This document shows, in pieces, positions 24,849 to 36,501 of a stretch of 64,000 bases of DNA. Made by a program: the position numbers and the translations under genes. Source of the DNA: Sandaracinobacteroides sp041675905 (GTDB lineage: Bacteria > Pseudomonadota > Alphaproteobacteria > Sphingomonadales > Sphingomonadaceae); NCBI GenBank assembly GCA_041675905.1, contig JBAYSX010000004.1:1-64000 (forward strand), in the 5' to 3' direction. Numbering within the stretch: position 1 is the stretch's first letter; each line of letters begins with the position of its first letter. The notes under the pieces are model-generated. The model saw nothing but the letters and a program-made list of their open reading frames with translations, had not been told where the DNA came from and ran no database searches.

Positions 24849-27623
24849 ATGCTAGGTAAGATCGCCAAGGCGATTTTCGGCTCTTCCAACGACCGATATG
24901 TAAAATCGCTGCATCCGATCGTCCGGGAGATCAACGCGCTCGAACCGCGCTTCGAAGCCATGACGGATGCGGAGTTGCAGGATCAAACCCGCATTTTCCG
25001 TGAACGTCTTGGCAACGGCGAAAAGCTCGACAAATTGCTGCCCGAAGCGTTCGCAACCGTGCGGGAAGGCGCGCGCCGGGTGCTGGGCATGCGGCATTTC
25101 GATACGCAGTTGGTCGGCGGCATTGTGCTGCACCGCGGCGAAATTGCCGAGATGCGGACGGGCGAGGGCAAGACGCTGGTGGCGACGCTGCCGACCTATC
25201 TCAATGCGTTGCCGGGGACCGGCGTGCATGTGGTGACGGTGAATGATTATCTGGCGCGGCGCGACTCCGACTGGATGGGGCAATTATATCGCTTCCTCGG
25301 CCTGACCGTCGGGGTGATCGTGCCCAATCTGCATGACGGGCAGCGTAAAGAAGCTTATGCCGCCGATATCACCTACGGCACCAATAATGAATTCGGCTTC
25401 GACTATCTGCGCGATAATATGAAATACGACCGTGCCCAGATGGTGCAGCGGAAATTCGCCCATGCCATTATCGATGAAGTCGACTCTATCCTGATCGATG
25501 AGGCACGGACGCCGCTGATTATTTCAGGTCCGACAGACGATAAAACCGAACTTTACCTGGTGGTGGACAAGATCGTGAAGACCTTGCAGCCGCCGCATTA
25601 TGAAAAAGATGACAAGGCCAAATCGGTCATGCTGACCGAGGAAGGCACGGAATTTATCGAACGGGCGCTGGAGGATGCCGGGCTGCTGGAGGGTGATAAC
25701 CTTTACGATTTCGAGAATACGCAGGTTGTTCATCATGTGAACCAGGCGCTGCGCGCCAATGTGATGTTTCGCCGCGATACCGATTATATTGTCCGCGATG
25801 GCAAGGTCGTCATTATCGATGAGTTTACCGGACGCATGATGGACGGACGGCGATGGTCCGAAGGTCTGCACCAGGCGGTGGAGGCCAAGGAAGGCGTCGA
25901 AATCCAGCCGGAGAATCAGACGCTCGCGTCGATTACCTTCCAGAATTATTTCCGCCTGTATCCGAAACTTTCGGGCATGACCGGGACAGCCGAAACCGAA
26001 GCAGGCGAATTCTACGACATCTACAAGCTGAATACGGTGGTGATTCCCACCAATCTGCCGGTGCAGCGCCAGGACGATCAGGACGAATTCTACAAGAATG
26101 AAGCCGACAAGTTCGCGGCAATCGTCAAGACGATCAAGGATGCATCCGAGCGTGGCCAGCCGGTACTTGTTGGCACAGTTTCTATCGAGAAGTCCGAGAC
26201 GCTCTCCGAGTTTCTGAAGGCCGAGGGTGTTGCCCATTCGGTGCTGAATGCCCGCTACCATGAACAGGAAGCGCGTATCGTCGCCCAGGCTGGCCGTCTG
26301 GGCGCGGTAACGATTGCCACCAACATGGCCGGCCGGGGCACGGATATCCAGTTGGGCGGCAATGTTGAATTCCGCGTCGAGGACGAACTTGCCGGCGTGC
26401 CCGAGGGGCCGGAGCGCGAGCGCCGTATCGCCGAAATCAAGGAAAAGGTGCAGGCTGAACGCGAGAAGGTGCGCGAGGCGGGCGGGCTCTTTGTTCTGGG
26501 CACCGAGCGTCATGAAAGCCGGCGTATCGATAACCAGTTGCGCGGCCGGTCGGGTCGTCAGGGCGATCCGGGCCTGAGCCGCTTTTACCTGTCGCTGGAT
26601 GATGATCTGCTGCGTGTCTTCGGTCAGCAAAACATGCTGCATCGTGTGATGAAATCCGGCCTGGAAGAGGGCGAGGCAATCGTCCACCCATGGATTTCCA
26701 AGGCCATCGAGACGGCGCAAAAGAAAGTCGAGGCACGCAACTACGATATCCGCAAGCAGTTGCTGCAATATGATGATGTCATGAACGACCAGCGCAAGGT
26801 CGTATACGAGCAGCGCGCTGACATCATGGACGCGGAGAAGCTTTCTGATCTTGTACTCGAGTTCCGTCGGGACACTGTTGCGTCCCTGATCGAGCAGAAT
26901 GCCCCGCCGGGAAGCTATCCGGAACAATGGAATATCGAGGCGATGACAGAAGGTGCCCGCACACTTCTGAATCTCGACATTCCCTTTGACGAATGGGTGA
27001 GGGAAGACGCCGTCGATCAGAGTATCTTCGAAGAGCGATTGAACAATTTGCTCGATGAGAAGATGGCTCGGAAGAGTGAAGGCGTCGCGCCGGAAACCTG
27101 GGTGCAGATGGAAAAGAATTTCCTGCTGCAATCGCTGGATCATTATTGGAAGGAGCATCTGGCGACCCTGGATGCCCTGCGGCAGGTCGTGCATTTGCGC
27201 GCTTATGCCCAGAAGCAGCCGATCAATGAATATAAGGCCGAGGCATTTCATCTTTTCGAGCGGATGCTGAAAAACGTGCGTGAGGATGTGACCCGCATGC
27301 TGGCGTTCGCGGAATTCCGCATGCCCGAGGTTCCGGCGTTTGAACTGCCCGAAATGCCCGATTTCCTGAAACTGGACGCTGGCGCGCCGGCGCCGGCCTA
27401 CGCGCATTTCGGGGAAGGGGAAACGCAGGCCCCGGGATTCTTCGCGATGGGCGACCTGCTATCATCGGATGAGATGGAGTCGGCCCGCGCGCTAGCTGAC
27501 CGTTATGGCCCGGACTTTCAACCTGAAGATCCGGAAAGCTGGATTAAAACCGTTGGCCGCAACCATGAATGTCCGTGCGGCTCCGGCAAGAAATACAAGC
27601 ATTGCCACGGAATTATTGGCTGA
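24849..27623 (+). CDS. secA: preprotein translocase ATPase SecA
   Basis: 924 aa, full length. Drives Sec export with SecYEG. Walker A MRTGEGKTLVA at 102-112, Walker B with DEVDS at 209-213, the preprotein cross-linking region, TNMAGRGTDIQLGG (motor 2), and RRIDNQLRGRSGRQGDPG. The C-terminal zinc-binding tail CPCGSGKKYKHCHG, which binds SecB and phospholipid, is intact. It has its own promoter and precedes the str operon by 290 bp. Confidence 0.99.
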   Translation: MLGKIAKAIFGSSNDRYVKSLHPIVREINALEPRFEAMTDAELQDQTRIFRERLGNGEKLDKLLPEAFATVREGARRVLGMRHFDTQLVGGIVLHRGEIAEMRTGEGKTLVATLPTYLNALPGTGVHVVTVNDYLARRDSDWMGQLYRFLGLTVGVIVPNLHDGQRKEAYAADITYGTNNEFGFDYLRDNMKYDRAQMVQRKFAHAIIDEVDSILIDEARTPLIISGPTDDKTELYLVVDKIVKTLQPPHYEKDDKAKSVMLTEEGTEFIERALEDAGLLEGDNLYDFENTQVVHHVNQALRANVMFRRDTDYIVRDGKVVIIDEFTGRMMDGRRWSEGLHQAVEAKEGVEIQPENQTLASITFQNYFRLYPKLSGMTGTAETEAGEFYDIYKLNTVVIPTNLPVQRQDDQDEFYKNEADKFAAIVKTIKDASERGQPVLVGTVSIEKSETLSEFLKAEGVAHSVLNARYHEQEARIVAQAGRLGAVTIATNMAGRGTDIQLGGNVEFRVEDELAGVPEGPERERRIAEIKEKVQAEREKVREAGGLFVLGTERHESRRIDNQLRGRSGRQGDPGLSRFYLSLDDDLLRVFGQQNMLHRVMKSGLEEGEAIVHPWISKAIETAQKKVEARNYDIRKQLLQYDDVMNDQRKVVYEQRADIMDAEKLSDLVLEFRRDTVASLIEQNAPPGSYPEQWNIEAMTEGARTLLNLDIPFDEWVREDAVDQSIFEERLNNLLDEKMARKSEGVAPETWVQMEKNFLLQSLDHYWKEHLATLDALRQVVHLRAYAQKQPINEYKAEAFHLFERMLKNVREDVTRMLAFAEFRMPEVPAFELPEMPDFLKLDAGAPAPAYAHFGEGETQAPGFFAMGDLLSSDEMESARALADRYGPDFQPEDPESWIKTVGRNHECPCGSGKKYKHCHGIIG

Positions 27624-27913
27624 CCATCATTTCTCTTCTTCGGCAACCGCATGGATATCGCGCGAAGGCTGGCGTTGCCGGTTGACGTTGACGTCGAAGA
27701 GGGATAAAGGCCGCGCTTCCTTCGAATGGGACAGGGGCCGTTGGTCGCGCCCGTTTCGCTGGAAGAGTCTGGAACGACAGACCGGATCGTGCGCATGAGG
27801 CATCGGAAACGACGCCGCAGGCGCTTACGCTGTCAAAGGCGATCCGGATCTGGAGTAGAACCGGTGGCAACAGGTGTTATCGGGTCGAAGAGCAGGAAGA
27901 ATCGAACAAGTTT
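27624..27913. other. intergenic region between secA and rpsL
   Basis: 290 bp without a credible gene; short frames on both strands have no family resemblance. This must hold the leader and promoter of the str operon. Candidate -35 elements (TTGACG at 27682 and 27688) have no well-spaced -10 partner. No clear terminator follows secA. GAGCAGGAAG just before the rpsL ATG contains the ribosome-binding site. Confidence 0.5.
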
Positions 27914-28285
27914 ATGCCCACAATCAACCAGCTGATTCGCAAGGGGCGCGAACCGCAAAAAGCGCGCAACAAGGTCCCCGCGATGGAGGCGTGCCCGCAA
28001 AAGCGTGGCGTGTGCACCCGCGTTTATACCACGACGCCGAAGAAGCCGAACTCGGCTTTGCGGAAAGTTGCGAAAATCCGGCTTACGAATGGCTTTGAAG
28101 TCATCGGCTATATCCCCGGCGAGGGCCATAACTTGCAAGAACACTCGGTGGTGTTGATTCGTGGCGGCCGCGTGAAGGACTTGCCCGGCGTACGGTACCA
28201 TGTGCTGCGCGGTGTGCTCGATACACAAGGCGTGAAGAACCGTAAGCAAAGCCGTTCGAAATACGGCGCCAAGCGTCCGAAGTAA
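27914..28285 (+). CDS. rpsL: 30S ribosomal protein S12
   Basis: 123 aa. Decoding-centre protein. TTTPKKPNSALRKVAKIRL and GGRVKDLPGVRYHVLRG are present. K43 and the lysine of VKDLPG, where streptomycin-resistance changes occur, are both wild type. First gene of the str operon, followed by rpsG after 11 bp. Confidence 0.99.
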   Translation: MPTINQLIRKGREPQKARNKVPAMEACPQKRGVCTRVYTTTPKKPNSALRKVAKIRLTNGFEVIGYIPGEGHNLQEHSVVLIRGGRVKDLPGVRYHVLRGVLDTQGVKNRKQSRSKYGAKRPK

Positions 28286-28296
28286 GGATTTAGCAG

Positions 28297-28767
28297 ATGT
28301 CCCGTCGTCGTCGTCCGGAAAAGCGCGAAATTCTGCCCGATCCCCGTTTTGGCGATCAGGTGCTGACCAAATTCATGAACCTCGTCATGTATGAGGGCAA
28401 GAAGTCGGTGGCCGAGTCCATCGTCTATTCGGCACTCGATACGGTTGAAACGCGTGCCAAGCGTGATCCCATTGGCGTGTTTCATGATGCGCTTTCCAAT
28501 GTCCGTCCGCTGGTCGAGGTGCGTTCGCGCCGGGTTGGCGGCGCTACCTATCAGGTGCCGGTAGAGGTGCGCCCCGAGCGTGCGCAGGCGCTGGCTATTC
28601 GCTGGCTGATCACCGCTGCCCGCAACCGTCCGGAAAAGACCATGTCTGCCCGATTGTCGGCTGAACTGATTGAGGCATCCAATAATCGCGGTTCCGCCGT
28701 CAAGAAGCGTGAGGACACGCATAAGATGGCCGAAGCCAACCGCGCTTTCTCGCATTACCGCTGGTAG
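28297..28767 (+). CDS. rpsG: 30S ribosomal protein S7
   Basis: 156 aa, binds the 3' major domain of 16S rRNA and nucleates head assembly. MSRRRRPEKREILPDPRFGD at the start and KKREDTHKMAEANRAFSHYRW at the end are standard. Between rpsL and fusA; in many bacteria S7 represses this operon post-transcriptionally, but I do not see a defined target site here. Confidence 0.99.
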   Translation: MSRRRRPEKREILPDPRFGDQVLTKFMNLVMYEGKKSVAESIVYSALDTVETRAKRDPIGVFHDALSNVRPLVEVRSRRVGGATYQVPVEVRPERAQALAIRWLITAARNRPEKTMSARLSAELIEASNNRGSAVKKREDTHKMAEANRAFSHYRW

Positions 28768-28797
28768 TTCCGCCGACTTCTTTTTCTGGAGTATCCC

Positions 28798-30870
<2,073 letters not shown>

Positions 30871-30918
30871 GCTTTGCGATAACGTCAACATAGCAATCAG
30901 AGCGCAAGAGGAAGCAAA

Positions 30919-32109
30919 ATGGCGAAGGCGAAGTTTGAGCGCAGCAAGCCGCACTGCAATATCGGCACCATCGGTCATGTGGACCATGGCAAGACGTCCC
31001 TGACGGCGGCGATTACCAAGACGCTGGCCGAAACGGGCGGCGCGACATTTGTCGATTATGCGAACATCGACAAGGCGCCGGAAGAGCGGGAGCGTGGCAT
31101 CACGATTTCGACCAGCCACGTCGAGTATGAGACTGAAAACCGGCACTATGCCCACGTCGATTGCCCCGGCCACGCGGACTATGTGAAGAACATGATCACG
31201 GGCGCCGCGCAAATGGACGGCGCGATCCTGGTCGTTTCGGCCAGCGACGGTCCGATGCCGCAAACCCGCGAGCACATCCTGCTTGCGCGTCAGGTTGGCG
31301 TGCCGGCGCTTGTCGTGTTTATGAACAAGGTTGACCAGGTCGACGACCCGGAAATTCTTGAGCTCGTTGAGCTGGAAATCCGTGAACTGCTGTCCAAGTA
31401 TGACTTCCCCGGCGATGACATTCCGATCATCAAGGGTTCGGCCCTGGCTGCCCTGGAAGACAAGAATCCGGAGATTGGCAAGGAAGCCGTGCTGGAACTG
31501 ATGAAGGCGGTGGATGAATTCATTCCACAGCCGGAGCGTCCGCTCGACAAGCCGTTTTTGATGCCGATCGAAGACGTGTTCTCGATCTCGGGCCGTGGTA
31601 CGGTTGTCACCGGTCGCGTGGAAACCGGCATTGTGAAGGTCGGTGAAGAAGTCGAGATCGTCGGCATCAAGGATACGGTGAAGACCGTCGTGACAGGCGT
31701 CGAAATGTTCCGCAAGCTGCTCGATCAAGGGCAGGCCGGCGATAACATCGGCGCGCTGCTGCGCGGGACGAAGCGCGAAGATGTCGAGCGCGGTCAGGTT
31801 CTGGCAAAGCCGGGTTCGATCACGCCACACACCGACTTTGCCGCGGAAGTGTATGTTCTGTCGAAGGACGAGGGTGGCCGTCATACGCCATTCTTCGCCA
31901 ACTATCGTCCGCAATTCTATTTCCGCACCACCGACGTCACGGGAACGGTAGAACTGCCGGAAGGCACCGAAATGGTCATGCCGGGCGACAATGTCTCCAT
32001 CGGCGTGAAACTGATCGCCCCTATCGCTATGGACCAGGGCCTGCGCTTCGCTATTCGCGAAGGTGGCCGTACTGTCGGCGCAGGGGTTGTCGCGTCGATC
32101 TCCAAGTAG
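30919..32109 (+). CDS. tuf: elongation factor Tu
   Basis: 396 aa, delivers aminoacyl-tRNA. G1 GHVDHGKTS (19-27), effector RGITIS, G3 DCPGHADY, G4 NKVDQVDD, and domain II/III with a C-terminal RFAIREGGRTVGAGVV. AAGAGGAAGC lies before the ATG. Last gene of the str operon; a strong terminator follows. A second tuf copy, if any, is outside the window. Confidence 0.99.
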   Translation: MAKAKFERSKPHCNIGTIGHVDHGKTSLTAAITKTLAETGGATFVDYANIDKAPEERERGITISTSHVEYETENRHYAHVDCPGHADYVKNMITGAAQMDGAILVVSASDGPMPQTREHILLARQVGVPALVVFMNKVDQVDDPEILELVELEIRELLSKYDFPGDDIPIIKGSALAALEDKNPEIGKEAVLELMKAVDEFIPQPERPLDKPFLMPIEDVFSISGRGTVVTGRVETGIVKVGEEVEIVGIKDTVKTVVTGVEMFRKLLDQGQAGDNIGALLRGTKREDVERGQVLAKPGSITPHTDFAAEVYVLSKDEGGRHTPFFANYRPQFYFRTTDVTGTVELPEGTEMVMPGDNVSIGVKLIAPIAMDQGLRFAIREGGRTVGAGVVASISK

Positions 32110-32123
32110 TATAGAGGGTCCTC

Positions 32124-32169
32124 CCGCCTGACGGGCTGATTCGTCGGTCCGTCAGGCGGCTTGTTTTTT
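32124..32169 (+). terminator. Rho-independent terminator after tuf
   Basis: Perfect 11-bp stem CCGCCTGACGG / CCGTCAGGCGG with a 14-nt loop, followed by CTTGTTTTTT. It separates the str operon from the S10 operon, which therefore needs its own promoter within the next 65 bp. Confidence 0.9.
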
Positions 32170-32235
32170 GAACTGTAAGGTTCGGGATTTCGGTGCACAG
32201 GGGCTATCTGTGCGCGCACTGAGAGAGTTTGGAAA

Positions 32236-32550
32236 ATGGAAGCGCAGAATATCCGTATCCGGTTGAAGGCTTTCGACCACCGCGTGCTGGACACGGCGAC
32301 GGGAGAGATAGCTGATACGGCAAAACGTACCGGAGCTGATGTTCGTGGGCCAATTCCGCTCCCGACCCGAATTGAAAAGTTCACCGTGAACCGCTCGCCG
32401 CATGTCGACAAGAAATCGCGCGAGCAGTTCGAGGTTCGTACGTACAAACGGCTTCTCGATATCGTGAAGCCGACCCCGCAAACCGTCGATGCGCTGATGA
32501 AGCTCGATCTGGCGGCGGGCGTGGACATCGAGATCAAACTGCAGGGCTGA
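32236..32550 (+). CDS. rpsJ: 30S ribosomal protein S10
   Basis: 104 aa, also NusE in antitermination. MEAQNIRIRLKAFDHRVLD, GPIPLPTRIEKFTVNRSPHVDKKSREQFE are diagnostic. First gene of the S10 operon after the tuf terminator; GAGAGAGTTTGG precedes the ATG. Followed by rplC after 88 bp. Confidence 0.99.
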   Translation: MEAQNIRIRLKAFDHRVLDTATGEIADTAKRTGADVRGPIPLPTRIEKFTVNRSPHVDKKSREQFEVRTYKRLLDIVKPTPQTVDALMKLDLAAGVDIEIKLQG

Positions 32551-32638
32551 GCCCTGTGTTAACAAGCCTCCGGTTTCCGGGGGCCTCTGCGAGACAAGCC
32601 CGGGGTATTTATGCGATCGGGCCTCTGAGGAGAGAAGA

Positions 32639-33373
32639 ATGCGAACCGGCGTGATCGCCAGGAAGGTGGGTATGACCCGCCTGTTCCGTGAGGACGGGGT
32701 GCATGTCCCCGTTACGGTCCTGGCTCTCGAGAATTGCCAGGTGGTGGCCCAGAAGACTGTGGAGCGTGACGGGTATGTCGCGGTGCAGTTGGGATCGGGT
32801 TCCGCCAAGGCAAAGAATTTGACCAAGCCCGAAAGGGGCAATTTCGCCAAGGCGCAAGTTGAACCCAAGGCAATCCTTGCGGAATTTCGCGTGGCCGACG
32901 ATGCCTTGGTTGATGTCGGCGCCACGCTTTCGGCGAACCATTTTACTGTGGGCCAGATGGTTGATGTTACCGGGGCTACGCAGGGCAAGGGTTTTGCCGG
33001 TGTGATCAAGCGTTGGGGCTTCGGGGGCTTGCATGCCTCGCACGGTGTATCCGTGTCGCACCGCTCGCACGGCTCGACCGGCCAGCGTCAGGATCCCGGC
33101 AAGGTTTTCAAGAACAAAAAGATGGCCGGCCATATGGGCGACCGTAACCGTACGCAGCAAAATCTGGAGATTGTGCTGACGGATGCGGATCGTGATCTCC
33201 TTTTTGTCAAGGGCTCGGTGCCTGGCTCGAAGGGCGGGTGGTTGCTTGTGGCTGATGCGGTGAAAGGTGCGCGCCCTGCGGATGCGCCCTATCCGGCAGC
33301 GATAAAGTCAGCTGCCAATGATGTGCCGGCTGCGCCGGAGGCTGAAGCTCCGGTCGGGGAAGGTGCGGAATGA
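32639..33373 (+). CDS. rplC: 50S ribosomal protein L3, with alanine/proline-rich tail
   Basis: 244 aa. MRTGVIARKVGMTRLF, GKGFAGVIKRWGFGG, SHGVSVSHRSHGSTGQRQDPG and the loop KVFKNKKMAGHMGDRN that reaches the peptidyl-transferase centre. Beyond the conserved end (near residue 210) an Ala/Pro/Glu tail of about 30 residues (NDVPAAPEAEAPVGEGAE) is added. GAGGAGAGAAG precedes the ATG. Stop and rplD start overlap (ATGA). Confidence 0.98.
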   Translation: MRTGVIARKVGMTRLFREDGVHVPVTVLALENCQVVAQKTVERDGYVAVQLGSGSAKAKNLTKPERGNFAKAQVEPKAILAEFRVADDALVDVGATLSANHFTVGQMVDVTGATQGKGFAGVIKRWGFGGLHASHGVSVSHRSHGSTGQRQDPGKVFKNKKMAGHMGDRNRTQQNLEIVLTDADRDLLFVKGSVPGSKGGWLLVADAVKGARPADAPYPAAIKSAANDVPAAPEAEAPVGEGAE

Positions 33374-33993
33374 AGGTGCAAGTGAAGAGCCTCGCTGCGA
33401 CAGACGCGGGCGAGATCGAGTTGAACCCGGACATTTTTGAATTGCCGGCGCGTGCCGACATTTTGCACCGGGTTGTCACCTGGCAACTGGAGAAAAGGCG
33501 GGGTACCGCGCGAGCGGCGCGCGAGCGTTCTGATGTTGCGCGGACGGGCAAGAAGTTTGGCCGGCAAAAGGGCGGCGGTACGGCGCGGCACGGCAATCGT
33601 GCGGCCCCGAACTTCGTCGGCGGCGGCAAGGCGCACGGCCCGCGCGTTCGTGATTTCGATCCCGGTCTGAATAAAAAGATCCGTGCACTTGGACTGAAGA
33701 CGGCGCTTTCCGTGAAAGCCGCCGAAGGCAAGCTCGTTGTGCTGGATAATCTGGCGCTGGAAGCTGCGAAGACTCGCACGTTGAAGGAAACGCTGAAGGG
33801 GCTCGGCATCGAAACTGGTCTGTTCATTGATGGCGCAGCTGTCGATGTGAACTTCGCGCTCGCAAGCCGTAACCTTTACAAGGTGGACGTTTTGCCCGCT
33901 ATCGGCGCGAATGTTTATGACATTCTCAACCATGACCATCTCGTGCTGACGCGCGCGGCGGTCGAAAGCCTGGAGGCGCGCTTCAATGGCTAA
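33370..33993 (+). CDS. rplD: 50S ribosomal protein L4
   Basis: 207 aa. Contains the exit-tunnel loop GTARAARERSDVARTGKKFGRQKGGGTARHG and AFNHDHL-equivalent ILNHDHLVLTRAAVESLE near the end. L4 autoregulates S10 operons in gammaproteobacteria; no matching leader is identified here. Overlaps rplW by 8 bp. Confidence 0.98.
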   Translation: MKVQVKSLAATDAGEIELNPDIFELPARADILHRVVTWQLEKRRGTARAARERSDVARTGKKFGRQKGGGTARHGNRAAPNFVGGGKAHGPRVRDFDPGLNKKIRALGLKTALSVKAAEGKLVVLDNLALEAAKTRTLKETLKGLGIETGLFIDGAAVDVNFALASRNLYKVDVLPAIGANVYDILNHDHLVLTRAAVESLEARFNG

Positions 33994-34297
33994 AACAGCA
34001 GAGGCGATTGACCTGCGGCATTTCGATGTGGTGGTGAAGCCTGTCATCACGGAAAAGGCGACGCTGATCGCTGAACATAATCAGGTGGTGTTCGAGGTGG
34101 CGAAGACGGCCACCAAGCCCGAAATAAAGGCGGCTGTGGAAGCGCTTTTCGACGTCAAGGTCGAAAACGTCAACACGCTGGTAAGCAAGGGCAAAACGAA
34201 GCGGTGGCGGGGTCGCCCCTATCGCCGTTCGGACGCCAAGAAGGCAATCGTGACGCTGGCCGAAGGTCAGACGATCGACGTGACGACGGGTATCTGA
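33986..34297 (+). CDS. rplW: 50S ribosomal protein L23
   Basis: 103 aa, forms the docking site for trigger factor and SRP at the tunnel exit. VVKPVITEKAT, FEVAKTATKPEIKAAVEALFDVKVENVNTL and GRPYRRSDAKKAIVTL are typical. Overlaps the rplD end; 4 bp before rplB. Confidence 0.98.
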   Translation: MAKTAEAIDLRHFDVVVKPVITEKATLIAEHNQVVFEVAKTATKPEIKAAVEALFDVKVENVNTLVSKGKTKRWRGRPYRRSDAKKAIVTLAEGQTIDVTTGI

Positions 34298-34301
34298 CGC
34301 C

Positions 34302-35138
34302 ATGGCATTGAAACATTATAACCCGACCAGCCCGGCACGCCGTGGCTTGATTTTGGTTGACCGTGCGAACCTGTATAAGGGCAAGCCGGTCAAGGCGCTG
34401 ACGGAAGGCAAGAGCCGTTCCGGCGGGCGTAACAACAAGGGGCATGTTACTGCACGCGGGATCGGTGGCGGTCACAAGCAAAAGTACCGGATCGTCGATT
34501 TCAAGCGACGGACGTGGGATGCTGTGGCGACGGTCGAGCGTCTGGAATATGATCCCAATCGCTCCGCGTTCATAGCGTTGATCACGTATCCGGATGGTAC
34601 GCAGTCTTATATTCTTGCGCCGCAACGGCTCGCCCCCGGCGATAGCGTGGTTGCGGGCAAGAAAGTCGACGTGCAGCCAGGCAATGCCATGGAAATCGGC
34701 CAGGTTCCGGTTGGCACCATCGTGCATAATGTGGAACTGAAGCCGGGTAAGGGCGGGCAACTGGCGCGTGCGGCTGGCACCTTCATTCAGGTGGTCGGGC
34801 GCGATCGTGGTCTTGTCATTATTCGTCTGAATTCTGGCGAGCAGCGTTATGTGCGCGGCGAGTGCATGGCGACGGTCGGCGCGGTTTCCAATCCTGACAA
34901 CTCCAACCAGTCGCTGGCGAAGGCGGGCCGGTCGCGGTGGATGGGGCAACGGCCTCTGACACGCGGTGTTGCCAAGAACCCCGTGGATCACCCGCACGGT
35001 GGTGGCGAAGGCCGGACATCCGGTGGCCGTCATCCGGTGACCCCGTGGGGCAAGCCGACCAAGGGGGCGAAGACCCGGTCCAACAAGGCGACGGACAATA
35101 TGATCATCCGTTCCCGTCATGCGAAGAAAAAGAGGTAA
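34302..35138 (+). CDS. rplB: 50S ribosomal protein L2
   Basis: 278 aa. ALKHYNPTSPARRGLILVDR, GRNNKGHVTARGIGGGHKQKYR and the conserved C-terminal GVAKNPVDHPHGGGEGRTSGG, which holds the histidine near the peptidyl-transferase centre. Three bases before rpsS. Confidence 0.99.
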   Translation: MALKHYNPTSPARRGLILVDRANLYKGKPVKALTEGKSRSGGRNNKGHVTARGIGGGHKQKYRIVDFKRRTWDAVATVERLEYDPNRSAFIALITYPDGTQSYILAPQRLAPGDSVVAGKKVDVQPGNAMEIGQVPVGTIVHNVELKPGKGGQLARAAGTFIQVVGRDRGLVIIRLNSGEQRYVRGECMATVGAVSNPDNSNQSLAKAGRSRWMGQRPLTRGVAKNPVDHPHGGGEGRTSGGRHPVTPWGKPTKGAKTRSNKATDNMIIRSRHAKKKR

Positions 35139-35141
35139 GGG

Positions 35142-35405
35142 ATGGCACGTTCCGTCTGGAAAGGTCCGTTCGTGGATCTCCACCTGCTGAGGAAGGTGGA
35201 GTCTGGCAGCCGGGGTCCGATCAAGACCTGGTCCCGCCGGTCGACGATCATGCCGCAATTTGTCGGGCACACGTTCAACGTCTATAACGGCAAGAAGTTT
35301 GTGCCGGTTTCGGTGTCCGAAGAAATGGTAGGCATGAAACTGGGCGAGTTCGCGCCGACGCGCAGCTTCCCGGGTCATGCTGCTGACAAGAAATCGAAGA
35401 GGTAA
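35142..35405 (+). CDS. rpsS: 30S ribosomal protein S19
   Basis: 87 aa. MARSVWKGPFVDLHLLRKVE, STIMPQFVGHTFNVYNGKKFVPV and KLGEFAPTRSF. The slightly shortened C-terminus (GHAADKKSKR) is within the normal range. Ends 7 bp before rplV. Confidence 0.98.
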   Translation: MARSVWKGPFVDLHLLRKVESGSRGPIKTWSRRSTIMPQFVGHTFNVYNGKKFVPVSVSEEMVGMKLGEFAPTRSFPGHAADKKSKR

Positions 35406-35412
35406 GGCGAAA

Positions 35413-35802
35413 ATGGCGAAACCCCAGTCTGGGCGCAAGGTTGGTGAGCGGGAAGCGCTTGCCATTGCGACGACGGTGCGTGGTTCGGCCTACAAGCTGA
35501 ACCTCGTGGCTGGTCTCATTCGTGGCCGCAAGGCGGACGAGGCCGTGTCCTTGTTGAGCTTCTCCCGGAAGGCGATGGCTGTCGATGTGCAGAAATGCCT
35601 GCAATCAGCAATCGCGAACGCGGAAAACAACCATAATCTGGATATCGACCAGTTGTGGGTGAAGGAGGCGAGTGTCGGCAAGGCTTTGAGCATGAAGCGG
35701 TTTGTGACGCGGGCCCGTGGTCGTTCCTCGCGTATCGTCAAGCCGTTCAGCCGCATTCGCATTGTCGTGCAGGAACGCGACACCGCAGAGGCAGGAGAAT
35801 AA
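35413..35802 (+). CDS. rplV: 50S ribosomal protein L22
   Basis: 129 aa from ATG 35413. An in-frame start 36 bp earlier lies inside rpsS and is not needed. The tunnel beta-hairpin VTRARGRSSRIVKPFSRIRIVV is present. Three bases before rpsC. Confidence 0.97.
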   Translation: MAKPQSGRKVGEREALAIATTVRGSAYKLNLVAGLIRGRKADEAVSLLSFSRKAMAVDVQKCLQSAIANAENNHNLDIDQLWVKEASVGKALSMKRFVTRARGRSSRIVKPFSRIRIVVQERDTAEAGE

Positions 35803-35805
35803 TCC

Positions 35806-36501
35806 ATGGGTCAGAAAACTTCTCCCATCGGTCTGCGCCTGCAAATCAACCGGACTTGGGATTCGCGTTGGTATGCACGCGGGGACGAGTATGGCCGGCT
35901 GCTGCTCGAAGATCTGAAGATCCGCAACTTCATCATGAAGAGGCATCCGCAGGCTGCGATTTCCAAAGTGGTGATCGAGCGTCCGGCGAAGCTTTGCCGC
36001 GTGTCGATATACGCCGCTCGTCCCGGTGTGATCATCGGCAAGAAGGGCGCGGATATCGAGAAGCTGAAGAAGGCTGTCTCGACGCAAACGTCGAGTGAGG
36101 TCTCGCTCAACATTGTCGAGATTCGCAAGCCGGAGATCGATGCGAAACTGGTGGCGCAAGGGGTGGCCGATCAGCTGGAGCGCCGTGTCGCCTTCCGTCG
36201 GGCGATGAAGCGGGCGGTGCAGTCCGCGCTTCGTCTGGGCGCCGAGGGAATTCGGATCACCTGTTCGGGTCGGCTGGGTGGTGCGGAAATCGCTCGTGTT
36301 GAATGGTATCGCGAAGGTCGCGTGCCGCTGCATACGCTTCGCGCCAATGTCGATTATGCCGAAGCGCGTGCCGAAACCGCTTATGGCATCTGCGGCGTGA
36401 AGGTATGGATCTTCAAGGGCGAAATCCTGGGCCATGATCCGCTGGCGCAGGACCGATTGATGCTGGAATCCCAAACGTCGGGAGTACGTCCCGCACGGTA
36501 A
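35806..36501 (+). CDS. rpsC: 30S ribosomal protein S3
   Basis: 231 aa. MGQKTSPIGLRLQINRTWDSRWY, KH domain with GVIIGKKGADIEKLKK, and C-terminal GAEGIRITCSGRLGGAEIARVEWYREG. A 63-bp gap containing a perfect hairpin separates it from rplP. Confidence 0.99.
   Translation: MGQKTSPIGLRLQINRTWDSRWYARGDEYGRLLLEDLKIRNFIMKRHPQAAISKVVIERPAKLCRVSIYAARPGVIIGKKGADIEKLKKAVSTQTSSEVSLNIVEIRKPEIDAKLVAQGVADQLERRVAFRRAMKRAVQSALRLGAEGIRITCSGRLGGAEIARVEWYREGRVPLHTLRANVDYAEARAETAYGICGVKVWIFKGEILGHDPLAQDRLMLESQTSGVRPAR

Noticed and set aside
27682..27708. Promoter of the str operon (TTGACG...GATAAA)
   Set aside because: The spacer is only 15 nt for the better-placed -35, and a duplicate TTGACG makes the choice arbitrary. 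Not strong enough to list.
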